DNA of 64,000 nt from Apostichopus californicus (GCA_020650975.1 JAIPMN010000617.1:1-64000), one strand, 5' to 3'. Positions 25,501 through 40,500 are shown, numbered from the stretch's first letter. Notes: generated by a model from the sequence alone, not told the origin. A program made the numbers and translations.

Positions 25501-28500
25501 TAGAAAAGCTTTTCATTTTTTTATTAATAGTGCTACATCTGTTTTTATCATCTTGTGGGCCTCGGATCAGGGCACTCTACATGTGGCTTAGGCTCTGGGC
25601 ACTCTTCATGTGGCCTAGGCTCAGTGCATTTAACATGTGTCCTAGGCTCAGGGCACTCTACATGTGTCCTAGGCTCAGGGCACTCTACATGTGGCCTAGG
25701 CTCAGCGCACTCTATGTGGCCTAGGCTCAGGGCACTCTATATGTGGCCTAGGCTCAGGGCACTTTATATGTGTCCTAGGCTCAGGGCATTCTACATGTGT
25801 CCTAGGCTCAGGGCACTCTTCATGTGTCCTAGGCTCAGCGCACTCTACATGTGGTCTAGGCTCAGGGACTTTTACATGTTGCCTAGGCCCAGGGAACTCT
25901 TTATGTGGCCTCGGCTCAGGGCATTCTATTTGTGGCCTAGGCTCAGGGCACTCTATATGGTGACCTTATGGAATGTGAGTGTAATTTCAGGTTTTGTTTG
26001 GGTATGAACTGCCATGACCGTGCAACAGATGATAGCCTGCACTTCAGGTGATACACTGCTAACCAAATGAAATAATTGGAAAACCCTAGACCACAGGTGA
26101 GCAAAGTAAAAAATGTGCCCAGATATTCTAAGTTTCACGGGAAGATTGTAAAACCCTATCAATGTGGCGAGAATAGCCTCACAATGTTGGACAATGTTAT
26201 TCACCAACCCTAAATTAAGTCAAACTATGAACCAAGATAAAAAAACATGAAATTTGCACAACTTTGGAAAGTCTGTGTCGAGTGCCTTGCTATACGAAAC
26301 TGAACATGACAGATGGATAATGTGCATGCACAACATTTATTTCCCATATAATGCGATATCTCCCATTTTATTGTCGTGAGGGTAGGAACAATTTTAGGTG
26401 CGGAAGCCCGCAGATTGGAGACAAAATTTCACAGTGGCCCGCAAGATTAGTGTCGTGTCCACCTCTGCCTTAGTCAAACAGACCCTTTTATATGAAAGTT
26501 TACTAACCTGGGCATCTATCTGTACCCTCTTTAATTTCAGCAGGTAGGTCAGTATCTCTCTGTTGCCCTTCATGGTTGCTATGTGAACCACTGCGGTACC
26601 ATCGTCATCCTGCGATCAAATGTCACAAATCAGTGTTCAGAAAATCAACATATTCTACCACAAAATTACAACAACAAACAACAACAACAAAATCATATGA
26701 CTAACTACAGAATGGCCAAAATATAAAGTATTTTAATCAGACCCAGATACAGGAGATGGAATCTTCTTTTTAGGCAATCAGGTCAAAACAAAACAGCTGC
26801 AGCAGCTGCAGTAAAATCCCCTGCAGCAAGGCTGAATCAAAATCAATCAACAGAGATCATCTCGGCAGAACAGCAGTGTCTATTGTGTGAAACAGCACAG
26901 CACAATAGATTGCATCCTACACAGCCTGGCTACAGGAAGGCTGCAGCCCCTGCCGCTTCCTACTCTTTGACACAGTTACTTCACCAGACTATCAGAGGAG
27001 ATGAAATCATAAATCAACATTCATAACATGTGTTACCGAATCAAAACAGGCTAACGAGAGACTCACGTAGAGACAAGTGAATCTGATACAACCATTGATA
27101 GAATGGCTTTGGTTCTTTCTAACATTTTGCAAAGCACTACTCAGAAAACAAAAGTCTAGACGTATTGTTTTCAAATCAAAGTTCAATGCGTAGCTAAAAT
27201 ATCATGTTGAACCATTAAGGGGAAACTTTGGGAGGAGATGTGCTTGGAGGAGATGTGCAGAAAGGAACACCCAATCATCTTTTGTCTTTAACCCTTCAAG
27301 ACCGGTGATATAGTCAGTGATATGGTTCAGGAAATATTTGTTACCACAATAAACTATCTACAGTGAGAATCGAAGTAAAATACATTTACTTGATCACCCA
27401 TATAGCACTACCTAACTACTGTTGCTTTTGACACCACCCTCACCCCACCCTCCCGCCAAAGAAAGAGACAAAAACAAAGCTCAACCTCAGATTACTTTCA
27501 AGCATCTGGGTTGTTGCCATGCAATAAATCCAACTAATTTTTTACCTTGTGATCTGGTCTCGCACCATGACGGCAAAGGAACTTTACACACTCAAACTGT
27601 TCTTTGTCGACAGCCAAATGCTGTAAACGAAAAAAAAAAGGAGAGAAAAACATTATCATCAGCTCCAACAGACTGGAGTTCATTCGCTCATTTTAAGTGA
27701 CAAGATGTAAATCCAACCAGACCGACCTCTAACAGCAATGTATACAGCAGGTGAGCCACCAATCTAAGGATAAGTCTTTCATACACAATGCAATTAAGTT
27801 CTTTTACCAAAGGCGGGGGAAAAAAAGAAAAAAAATAGACACAATGTCCTTTTAATTGGCCAAAGGCCACCTTTCAAGACCCATTAGGGCATCATGAAAC
27901 GCATTTACTACTCTCGATGAAAGTAAAAAAAAAAAAAAATAGAAGTCTGGGAAGTTTATGCTCCAGAGAATTCTCTGTGTGGAATCCAATCATGACACGG
28001 ATCACATAGGGGTACCAATCTGAAGATAGCTGCAAAGTCAGCTCTCTCTTTGATGTGAAATTAAAGCATTATGTTGACCAATTCAAACAAAGTAACTTCA
28101 TCTAACATGGATGAACACAGGGTGGGGCCAAAAACTCAAATTTTTTTGGTTAAAAATCCCCCAAAAGCCCTGAAACTTTGATAACATTTTCATAGAGCTA
28201 ATATTCATGTGTTTAATATCAAACATATGGGAACTATTTTGTACATCAAGAAAATTTTATGAGAAAATGGTATCATATTTGCTTTCAAAACTTGTATTGC
28301 AAATTGTACGGGAATGTACAGCTTCTCATAAATATAAACAGCTGAGTCTAAGACCGGCATTCAGGATTCTTTTCAACATCATTTCTGCGACATATCTCTC
28401 TCCAATCAGGGTGAAAAGGGAAAAAAGGAAAGAATTCTGACGATATTTCTTGATGATTTGTAGGATGGCTAACGATATCATTTCTACAGGTGCTAGTTTA

Positions 28501-31500
28501 TAACTAACAAGCAAATAATGAGTTGGGGGCTAATCTTACAATCACTTTATTACCTTCTTGGAATGGACGGCACATTAAAAGTTTCACAATACCTATTGGA
28601 TTTTTCGCATTTTGTTTCCGCACGAGTTGGTCATCGTATAAAACATCTCTTACTTGCACGTGCATTGCTAGTTGAGTCTGTTTTGATGTCGATGCAGCTT
28701 TAGACGTTTGCTCAACAAGTTTACCAAACCTAACAGGTATTACTAGATAAGAACATTGCAATGGGACTCTCTAACCATGCACAGAATTAATAGAGGGCGC
28801 TGTCATATCTGTCCACCTCTCTATAGTTACGCGAAACTTGAGAAGATGCTGTCTAACACTGCAGATCACAATAGACGAAGAGACATACACGACACGTTTT
28901 CAAACGTTCCAAGTCAAGCTCACTGTTTCAAACACCTAAACTTGTGCTTTCCGAAGCATGTTTTTTTCCGTTCGGTGAAACTACACAAGTGGAACCGTGC
29001 GCTGGTCAGTCACCGAGCGCGTCGGTATGCAAGTTCATCGGGCATGCTCGCAGCTTGCGAGCACTTTCACTCGCTAGTGAGACATCCACCCAGATTTTTT
29101 GGAACCAAGTGGAGGCTAATGAGAGAGAAACAACCTATTGATTTGATTTTTAACATTTTGTTCATTAGTATTAACCATGTGCAAAAAGCAAATTGAATTT
29201 TTGACTTCAATAGTTTCCACAATTACTCCATGTTTATGTATATTGAAACCAGACCAGAAGCCTATTATTTGTTAAGGGAGTTTAATATCTAATAGCAGCA
29301 CAAACTTTATCAAACATCCGCTCAAAAAGTTGTGCCATATTTCACAGACAGTGGTGACATTTGGCCCCTTCTTTAAAGCCCAGGCTACAACTTTTTGCCA
29401 AACAAACAAGCATGTCATTCCTCACAATATAGAAATTATTAGACTCAAGTAAATGAATTGATTCCAGTGATTTCAAAAGTAGTGTAAGTTTTCTTTAGAA
29501 TCTCACGACTCTGCAAGACGTGGTGGTCCTTACCAGTGGAGTCCGGTGATCCTCATCTTCAGCGTCTATATTAGCGCCGGCCTGGACTAACATGCAGACG
29601 ATATCCAGGTGACCTTTGGCCGCGGCAGCATGGACAGGAGTCTCACGATTGTGAGAGGGAAAATGGTAGTTAGGGTCAAATCCTTCACCTGAGAAGGAAA
29701 CAAAAAAACAACCATGACACTATTGCTTACTACAGTAAGAGACTTATAGCTTTAAAAAAACACAATGAGAAGGCCAAACTAGCAATAGTGGGTCCTTGCA
29801 ATGTTTTATATGAGAAACCTGTCAGTATTCTGTGTGTGTTCTAGTCCCTTCTGTTACTGTACGTTATTTGTCATGTAGCCTCTTAAGAAGATCCTGCTAG
29901 GATCGAAACGTCAGGCCAACTTACTTTTACACATACCATTACATCACAACGGAAAGATAATTTTCTAAAAAAAAATTTAAAAAAATAGTTTCAAACTTCA
30001 GCAGGTGATCTCAAAAAGGCATAAACCACAGCAAAAATGAACGGTTCCTGCTACTGATAGCTTTAATGCCTAATAGTCTGCAGTCGAGGCACCGTTGATA
30101 AATAGAGCGTGTCAATGATGCTGCGCACTCATGCATTCCGATGGGAATCATCCTCCAGATATTGCAAGCTTGATCTATTCCTAACTCACTAAAGTCCCTG
30201 GCAAAGTCTCATTAACATCCATCCCAGCCATTCGTCGCACTTTTCACTTTAATAACGACGGCATATGAAGGGAATTATTCGGTGGTGTTGACTGGAGAAG
30301 GTCTCTCTTGATTATATGAGATCATGACTTCTTTGGGTTGAAGTAGAATTTGAATACTTGTTTATCTTTTCTATCTCCAGATAGGGTAGTCCGGTGCAAG
30401 GTGGAAATGCATTTGATTAACATATTTGTATACCCTACCCGTGTAAGTGTTATACAGTTCAAGTTATCCTCTATAAAATGTAATGTACTTGACAACTGAT
30501 TTAATAGCTTGTACCTAGTTACCAGGTTACTCCTCCAAAGGGCTTATTCTGCATACTGCTTACCTAACATCTGTAAGACTTTCTCAATCTCTCCTAGAGA
30601 AGAAGCCATGTATAAATTCTTTGGTGCAAACCGTAACCGTCTTGGGCTGAGATGCAGGAAAGAGAGAGAAAACAATTCCAGATAGGATAACATAGGTGGA
30701 ATGGATCAGGGATGACACACTCCATAACCATTGGTCTTTTCCCCTCGAAACATATTTTTAACTGAAAATATATTTTATATCAAATTTGTTCAAAGTTTAA
30801 CACTTAGCATCACAGTAGCTGCTTGTTCATGTTTCCATTTTCTCTTCTAAAAGCTGCATAGGAAAACCTAACAAAAACAACAACAAAATCTACTGGGACA
30901 TGTCCTTCTAACACAAAGTGTCTCAGTGCAGGTAAATTTTGAATGTTTACAAATAGTGATTTCCTTCTCAAAAACCAAACTATTTTAAAATAAAAGCAAC
31001 GAAAGTGCAACACTATAGGATTAAAAAAACACAACAGGAAAAGATAACTTAACAACTCTAAGGACTTGAAACATACTCCTGAAAGTATTTATGATTTCGT
31101 AACTAAAGTACTTACTTTTCCGGGTCCATGAACTTCATCGCCATTTCCAGCGATTCACGACTCGGACCTTGAGGTAGCATACCTAGAGAAAGATATTTGT
31201 GATCAGAACATTTTACAGATCTGTAGATCAAAATTATAACCACAGACTTTCCGACAGAAAAATTCTTTATCTTTGTTTTCTAAATAATATCTGTACCGAT
31301 GTCATAAAAAAAAACCTGACAAATCTATATCATTTATTGTTCTATCAAAAGGATTTCAACTCTTGAAAATACAAAACAAAACCTTAGTTGGCTTCTTCAA
31401 TAAAGCTTTGAGAGTAAACTGGGGGTGGGGCATTAAATCTTCTTCTTCCTAGACCTAACTTCTTAAAGGTCATCAAGTTATTGGACTCAAAGTTTATCAT

Positions 31501-34500
31501 GCTTAAAAGTTGCTAGACGCTTCCAAAAATGATTTTCCTGAAGGATCTGATTTTCCAAATCACCACTAGAGATTGAGAGTTATTAAAATAAATTTATGTA
31601 TTACAAAAGAGAGACCTTTAAGTATCCCTTGAGATTGAGAATTATTAATATATATAAGTATATATAATAAAATAGAGACCTTTAAAAATCTCAACTGTGG
31701 GTAACTACTTCTAAAGTTAAAGTGAAAGGCCCTATTTGGACTTTTAGCATGGGTGACCATTTTCTGACTTTCTAGCATATTCAGAGGCAAAAACGACGAT
31801 CGTCAAACACTCGTATCCTATGTTAAACTCTCTACTTAATTAATAAAAACTGAAGAAAAATAATACTCATGAAACCAATAAACCCGAAATATATCTCCAC
31901 AACTATCCAAACGCTAGTTGGTTGTTAAGTAGGTACAAATGCTAGTAAATCTTTGCGACATTAAAATTATATCTTCCAAGACGTTACATCTCCTGCAAGA
32001 ATCTGACACCCCTCCGTGAGTCTGTGACCTACCAGATGTTATCGTCTTCCCTGTCTTAAGTTGAAGTTGGAAGATGCCCTCCTCTTGATGGGGAGGGGTT
32101 TCAGGCATCACGGGAGAGTCCCCCCGGCCTGGCAAAGTAGAACTTTTGCCCATCATCTTAGCTCTGACAAGAAGATGAAAAAAGAAAAATTGAGTAAATT
32201 GATTCAAGAAGCTCTTTTTGCCATATTTTTTGGGTTGGCCATGAAAGAGTTTTGGCCATTAGTTAGCACTTTTTTCATCATCTCCACTGATCAGTTTTTT
32301 TTCCATTAAAAACAATATCTCAATTGCTCACAATTTCTTTGAAATTAAGTCGACGTTTTTATCCATTCACAAAATTCTCACAGCAAAATACATACAAAAT
32401 ACTATTGTATATAGAATACAATATCGAATATGCAAAAACAGATTCCATAGAAACCTTTCTTATCTTAAGATGCTTTGTAATGTTCTGAAGGAAAATATGA
32501 TGAAGAAGCATATCTTCATTTTTCAAGGAAATAAGTTTTTATTGCAAAAAGATACTTTCATCTTCGAAACTACATCATTAAAAGAACCTAAACATAGTTT
32601 GCTAATAAACTTGTGTGCATAAGTCAGATATAGAGTAGAATGGGTACAAAGAGTGCCTGCCTCCCCCCCCCCCCCTTTCTGCAATTCTTATATGCTGACC
32701 TTGGATAACTCTGGGTTAGTTTAAGGAAGAACACTGAGGATTTGACATTCCTATTAAGGGCTACTATGTAGTATCATGCATGTGGATCCACCACCAACCA
32801 CCCACATATCTCTGCCTTTTACTTCCAAGACCTTTTACTCGCCCCCCCCCCCTCTCCCTATTCTCTTGTTATTCCCTCCCCCTCCTTGAATGGTATAGCT
32901 GTTTCTTAAAAGCTTCAAAAATTACAGACCACTCAACAGGAACCCCATTGAACATCTGTTCCCACCGCCAACTGAAAACATTCTCTCAAAACATAACAGA
33001 TTGTTCTCTGCGTAAAATGTGGCCGTCTCCCCTGAAGAACACCCTCCTCAGGATCAAACAGTACAAAACACACATAAAGTGATTTGCACGTAAGTAAAGC
33101 AGTCACTGATGTTCAAATGCTGAGGCATTCTGTATTTAGTACGGTGAGTTCGGTCAGCTGAAATAACGAGCTAAAGAAACGATGAGGAGACTACTGCCTT
33201 TGATTCAATTGGCAGACGACCTGTACATATGTATATTCATGATCAAACTGAATTGAAAGGCTATTTACTTGTGCATCATAAGACATGTTTGTTTCCTAGC
33301 TGAACAGGTCCAAAGCCCTGGAATCTAGCTCAGCTAGGGTTGTTACACAGCTCACAGAGTACCTAAAGTAACAAGAATAAATGATGCAGAACGTGTCAGA
33401 ATGATCTGAGAATTTCAAACGTACTTTGGCGTGTACACCGTCTTCTCCCGATGACTCTCCAGGGCTTCCCTGAGCTCCAGCCCTTTCAGCCCGGTCAGAG
33501 AGGAGAGGAAGGCCTTCGGTAGCCGGATCCTCTCGTGACTCAACAAGACCGATTCTGGAAGAATGTTTAGCTTTATCGGGTTAGGCAGATCTGGCAACGT
33601 GACTTCTTTAGCCAGCTTGGCGTCTTCTCCGCAGTGAGGGCAGTAGAGGGCTTGGTCGATCTCCCTGATGCATTCCTTGTGAAAATAGTGTTCCAGTCCG
33701 TCTATTGTGCACACCATTGACAGACCCTGGTAAGAAGAAAAAATAGAATCACCAAAGCCATTGTTATTTACAGGAGATACATCAAGAACTCCTTGAAAAA
33801 TGCTGTATCAATTAAAAGATAAACTCTACACTGCACCTTTTAGCTGACCAAAGGTTACATTGAAAGACTTTTAGTGAATCAGAAAAGGAAATTAATAATT
33901 TGTATCCATATGATAAAATACTTCTCGTTTCCAGAAAAACGTGGACAGCACCTTAAAACAAATTGTCTGTTATTATTAGAAGATACATTTAGTGAAACGG
34001 GCTATTGAGGGGCATGGAAGGGGATATGACGAAATGTAAAGTGACAAATTTTGGAAAGTCTTACAAAGTCAAGATATACACACTTAGTTGAAATTTTGCT
34101 GTCCACTTTGGTGATATGGGAGACAAATACAACCATTGTCTTATGCTGACAAGACAGACATCTTTGTGATGAAACTCTTTCATTTTATATTTTCAAGGTA
34201 GAATGCTAACAGCATTGACGATGTAACCAATGACATCTATAGATCATGTTATAAGAGCTTCAACATTTTACATTCAGCATTGGCAAAACTCATCTCAATT
34301 ACAAAAAAGAAACATTGTAATAAATAAAAGGCAAAACCATAACAAATTGAAGCACGTGTGATTCGATGACATCATATTTAGACTTGATCAAGTCTCCAGC
34401 GTTGTGTGTAACATTTGTGATATCTCTAAAATGGAAAGAGATTCTTCTTAGCTGTTTGGGGAAGTTGTTCATGACGTTTCATCTCTATCACATGGACCAA

Positions 34501-37500
34501 TGATGGAGGTAAGTTTGCGTCTCTCCTTTTAAAAAAAAAAACAAGGCGACCATTTTGCTTACCGTGGAGCAGAAACATCCACATCCAGGGCAGCAGTGGT
34601 GTTGCATCATCTTCTTCCTGCGAGAGAAAAAGGCAACATCTTTTAATGCATGAGGGAGATTGATCATCGATTCACCTTTACTGATGTACATTATCAAAGA
34701 AAAATAACACAAGTAGTATAACTTTTCATAAAATGACCACTGTCTTAAAGTGAGAAATTGGGTCCAAATAACATGCCAGGTCTCTAGTTTCTCGGTCTTG
34801 TTTGTTTACGTATTATTTATAATCCATATTACTGAGGTATTTTATCGAATATCTCTATCACCTGATAACAAAACTGAAGTAATTTATATCAATACAAACT
34901 AAAACAAGCTCTCATTCTCTAGTAGACCATTTCATGTCCAACTAAAAAAGTGAAAATAGATTGAAGGAAACCTTTCCAGCAAAGAGATGTAATGTTCCAT
35001 GCTCACCTGAGCTAAAGCGTTCCTTTCAAGAGAACTTATGCAGTTGGAACTTTCTTAATCATAAAACCCCCAAAAAGGGAACTATAATAATTTCTTAATC
35101 GTGCAATTTTAGTAAACAATATAAAAAAAAGCAGCACTTGGCAGAGACTTAAGACAAAAGAGAGAGCATTGTTCTCTACCTGTGTCGAGAGCAGTAGCCT
35201 CGGAACGGGATTCGACTAGACGGTCTCATCACCTTCTGCTCGTCAACTTTACACGAACAGGTCGCGACCTGATGAAGGAACGTAAACGGTAAACTATAAG
35301 ATAAATGTTGCCAGGTAGACACATAACATACAGGGACTCCAGTTTATAGTATAGCCCTGCCTGTACAACACTAATGCTGAATCAATTGAGACAACACTTG
35401 TTGTACTATTGTAATTGTGGACAGTCCAATTGTAAGAGACAGCAGTTATTGTCTGTGAATTATTATTTACTATCTGAAATCACATAATATTACACAACAT
35501 TCTCGTAATGAATGTATTGTCACCATTTAGCATACAAATAGATACAGGGGAAACCACTGTGTGTTTATGAATGTGTGTATGTATATATATATATAGCTAT
35601 ATATGTATGTGTGTATGTATATATATGCATGAAGTATATATGCGTGTATGGATGAATATATGCATGTATATATGTATGTATATATATTTATGTCCTATAT
35701 ATATATATGTATATATGTATGAAAGATCAACACACCAGGAAATTGCACTTCATGACCGGTTTTGCCCTTTTGGGACTCATCAAGCGAAGGAAGGAAGCAA
35801 ACCCCTTTAATAATTTATTTTATATCTGTCATATCACTTGCTACACATTCATTTCATAAATACAGTGTGGCTTGCCTCTAAAAGTGGTAATTCTGTGTAC
35901 ATTGTCAGATTTATTGCCAGGCGTGCACTCTATAAAAAGTGTGCAATTCGCTCTCATTGACCGTTATAGCAAAGCCTTTAATACACATTAACACCAGTAG
36001 AACCACGGTGGCTTAGTGGTACGGACTTAGTTTTGTGAAACAAAGGTCCAGGGTTCGATTCCTACCTTCACCAGATGAGTCCCAAAAGGACGAAACAGGT
36101 CGTGAAGTGGAATCTTTCTGCTATTTTGATCTTTAATAATATATGTATACATATATATATATACATATCTTTCTTTGATGACATTATTGCTTTGATTTTA
36201 TCATTATTATTATTATATTGTGTGATACAACTGAAAGCATATACTGGTTGATGACAAAAGGCAAGGGTATTGGAGTTTTGTACCATTATATAACAGTTTA
36301 GAAACTCTCTTCAATGGGTTTTTTGCCTGTTGAACAGATGATTAACCTGTTGGGATTGCCCTACACAGTTTCCCATCCAAATATTTCAAGATAAGAAACC
36401 AACCAAGCAGTGCCTACCTTCCCATTGACAATCTCCAAGGCTTCACATATGTTTGCAATCGCAGTGATTGGTTTATTTTGAACAAGCTTACAGCAACAAA
36501 GAGGAGGCTCTCTCTGTGAATAAAGAAAAGAAAATGAATAATTACTGTAACTTGTAGGAGGGACTGATAGACTAGTACTAATTAAAAATTAACATAAAAT
36601 ATCTTCAAAATGATAAGCAAACTGATTAAAATAATACTTGCATGGCTCACAGAAGGATGTTTTTTTTTTTAATTAAAAAATAATATAAAAAGGTGGTTCA
36701 TAAGGCTGTTGTCATTTTTATCTCTTTCAGAAGAATAAAAATATAACCAACCTAAAACAATTAGCAATTAACCTAAGTAGTCACATAAAGTGGCAATGCT
36801 TTTTAGTGTCCCAAACACGGTGCCATTGGTACTTACTGAAATGGTCATTTGGGGTTTTTTCTTCGGTAATATTACTTCTAGTCTAACAGAAGCCTGTAAG
36901 ATATATCAGTGAAGCAATCTCCCATATTGACAACGAAAGTCGACTCAAATCTAGTTCTGGTTCATATGGATTCATCTATTCCTGGATTATTATTAGTTCT
37001 TTAAACACAGTGTTAGAAATAAACAGGAAGACCTGTGCTTGTGCCCTTTGAAACTTGGGCTATTGTACTCCAATTTATTTACAGTAATTTGTGAAAAAAG
37101 AAAAACAATTTGAATGATTAAGATGAGAGTACCCCATAATTATGGTCTCCTTGAGACGTCTTGGTCGGTGTAGGAGCTGAAGGGGGTACCATTCGACCTG
37201 TGGAAGGAACAATAAAAGGTGAGTTATTCAACAAAGTTGTATTACCCAGTTGTGTAATTTATAAGTTTCTTGGCGACAACTTGGAAAGGAATGGAATAAA
37301 TGTTAATTGATATCGTTGGCGATAATTGAGTGAAAAAATGAATGGCGATGTTTTTGATTCATAACTTTTTGCAATGTTGTCAAACAATCTTTACGTTTGG
37401 TAAAACTTGCTTTGAAATGGTCACTTAGGGTTCTACAATGAATGCTAGGAGTACACAACATGATGAAATGTGCACTGGGATTATACCATGGGTGCAGGGC

Positions 37501-40500
37501 TTGAACCACTAGGGTGCTAACAGGTTACTTATATTTGTAAGCCAGATTGATCGGAGGTGTGCATCTGTTGAAATGGTGCATAGTACAGTAGGATAGGAGT
37601 GTAGCCTAACCAGTGATTGTCGAACATTTAAAAGTAACACCTTTGCTGTACCTGTGTGAGAAATCTGTACCTCCTGGTCATCTTCTGAGTCACCGCTGGC
37701 AAAAGTCGAACCACTGTTGCTTCTCTGAAATCGCTTTGAAGATGGTGGTCCCATGCTGCCCTCGCTTAGTTGGTCAGTTGAATCTATGGGATGAATAAGA
37801 GGACCGAGATGGACATGTTGAGAGATGAAAAGAGTTGGTCTTCGTCTCCGTACAGAACCTCCTGCTTCACTTCACTGTGCTGTAATTTACTGTACAGGAC
37901 TGTTGTGTAATGTACTGTACAGTACTTTACTGTACAGTTCTGTACTGTACAGTACTGTACTTAACTGTTGTGTACTGTACAGTGCTTTACTGTACAGTTC
38001 TGTACAGTTCTGTACTTCACTGTACATACTTTACTGTACAGGACTGTTGTGTACTGTTGTGTCCTATATTGTTATGTACAGTTCTGCACTATACTTTAGT
38101 GTACAAGACTATTTTGTATTGTACAGTACTGTACTAGAGGAAAATCTATTGTAGTCTGAATGAAAATGAACACATCCTAAGCATAAATATACATATATAA
38201 CTTGCATCCATTTCCTAAATACTGTATCAAGATCTTGATATTTAAATTGTCACAGTTTGTACGATACAGTAAGTGAACTTGAAGCGAGCAGGTTTGATGT
38301 CATAGTTGCACACTGACAGCAAACCCGCTTTGTCATACTTTAATTTTCATTTATATCGTTTGACGTTGGATTGGATAGAGTTCCGAATTTAACTAAGGGG
38401 ATGTGAAGTTAAAAATATACCAATGATGGTTGTCTATTCATACTGAGATGCATCCCAATTTTGAAGTACAAAATTTTAAATTTTAAAGAAAAACATAAAA
38501 ACAAATTTGTTATTGTGCTTCTATGACATCACACCTGTTTGATCCAAGATCAGTTATGCTGCAAAACGTGTCGACTTCTGAACATTATCATCTCGAAAAC
38601 AGTACATAGCAATCGATTTAATATTTCAGCAGGATGGGAAACCTTTCAACTGAATTGTACAGATGGATAGATAGGTAAAGAGACCTACTCCTATGGTATA
38701 AGCCTCATAACACCAGGTGATGTTTAACAATGCCTCAAGTGACATTAACTTACCGTCTATACCGTTTCCATCGTTTTAAACGCATGTCTAATAAAAATGC
38801 TGAGTTATGTTGAATACTAACAGGTGATGTTGTAACCTATTATCAAATATCGAATCCTCAGAATATGCCCTCAAATCATATATATATAATATATAGATAT
38901 AAAAATACATACATATACACTCACCAGAATCATATCCTCGCCTGTGCTTAAGACCACCCATTCTCCTCTTGTGCTGACCAAAGTGAGTATTGGTTTTTGG
39001 CTTTGCAGATTTTCGGGCTTTCCCTTTGAAACAGGCGAAGGGAATCGGGTATTTTGATGGGTCAAATTCTTGTCCTTCCGCATCCACCACAACGACGTTC
39101 ACTTCCGATTCCTGAATTGGGTTACTTGGAGGGGAGTTGGTAATAGCAGATTCCTGTATTGTCTCTCTGGTCACCACGTCAATGACAGAGTCTGTGGTCG
39201 ATTCTGGCCCCTGTGTCGTCATCGAATCTTTGGTGACGATACCAGACATGGGACTGACCACGTTGAGGACGACAGCCTCGGGAATCTCACGGCTCAACGT
39301 CTGTGGTATGCCACCACCTCGTCCTCTCCTGGCCATATTCTTGTATTGGCTTCTAGCGGTGGAACCCCTCCTCCTTGACCCCCTGAATCCCCCTCTCCTG
39401 ACAAGTTTGACAGGAGATTCCTTCGCAAGAGTTTGATCCATCAGTGGAATGTGGTTACTGGAGATATTTATGACCAGAGGAGACAGGACTCCTTCGTCAC
39501 TTTGTAACGGACTGTCGCCGACTTCCATCTTTGGGAGAATTTTCCTGGCCGTGCTTCCTTTACGATGAGTCCATCTCCCTCTCCCCCTGATCTTGGACCT
39601 TGGCTTCAGTTTTCCTCTCCCTCTTACTTTATTTTTACCTCTCAGACTACCCCCTCTGCCACCCCTCCTGGCAGCTAGCCCTTTCATCCCTCTCGAGCGG
39701 CCTCCACTCCTACCCCTGTGAGCAGCTCTCCCTAGAGACTCGTAACGGTCCGAGGCCTCTAGAAATTTGTGCTTGATCTTCCTCTTTGGTCTGACTGGCT
39801 GTATAAGTTTCCCAGCAGTGGGTTGCTTAGCAACGTCACCTTCCTTCCTCTGGCTAGATGTATTTACTTCTTGCTCTAGGCTGTGGCCTACGGTACTTGC
39901 TTCAGAGACTCCAACGTTGACCTTCTTTAAATCCGGCAGGGAACCTTGATGGTTTAACATGGCTGTTGCGGTATCGCCCTCTGGTAACAGGGTAGGAGGT
40001 TTCGCAGTGTCTACCAAACCTTCCTCTCGGACGCTGGTCTTTGATCCTTCTAGTGCAGCCGGTCTTGTGGCATCTGTGATTTTCGGAGGTGAATTATCGT
40101 GACCCTGGGCGACTTCTACCTGGTTCTCGGCATCTTCTGAAGACTTTGTCCCGTTTTCATCCGGTTTCGAAGCGTCTAATACTTTGGCAGATTCACCATC
40201 TTCGCCAGCCTGGCTTTCTCCTACCTCCTCGCCTTCGTTTTTCCTCTTCTTCTTCTTGCGCCCCTTTCTCGGTTTCTTCTCCGTCGACTCCTCCCCTCCT
40301 TCGTTCTCTGATTGTGAGGTAGTACCCTCTGACTCTGAGGCCTGGAATACAGCAAGCCTAGGATCTACCAATGGTGGCAAATCTGATTTCTCTTGGCCTT
40401 TCAAGTCTATCTGTGAGGCTGGTTGGGGCAATGCAGGGTCGTCCCCCTCGTTACTCTTCGGTGCACCGGCATTACCCGATCCTCTCGCCATCGAGATACT

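Noticed and set aside
25555-26007. 150-residue Gly/Ser/His-rich frame
   Set aside because: Product of the 27-bp array, whose unit is a multiple of three; the frame dies where the array ends.
28756-29196. 146-residue plus-strand frame in an EHMT intron
   Set aside because: Antisense to the host gene, no motif recognised, His/Arg/Phe-rich composition without domain signs. A protein search could still change this.
35262-35290. CTGATGAAGGAACG near exon F, resembling a hammerhead core box
   Set aside because: It overlaps the exon F splice acceptor and lacks a stem II plus GAAA partner.
36012-36075. Functional tRNA gene
   Set aside because: A and B boxes are good, but the acceptor and T-stem do not pair as a tRNA and the sequence runs into the shared SINE body; it is a SINE head.
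38788-38924. Extension of the exon A frame beyond 38925
   Set aside because: The donor at 38924 joins the next exon with an exact split Asp codon; the extension is TA-rich intron.
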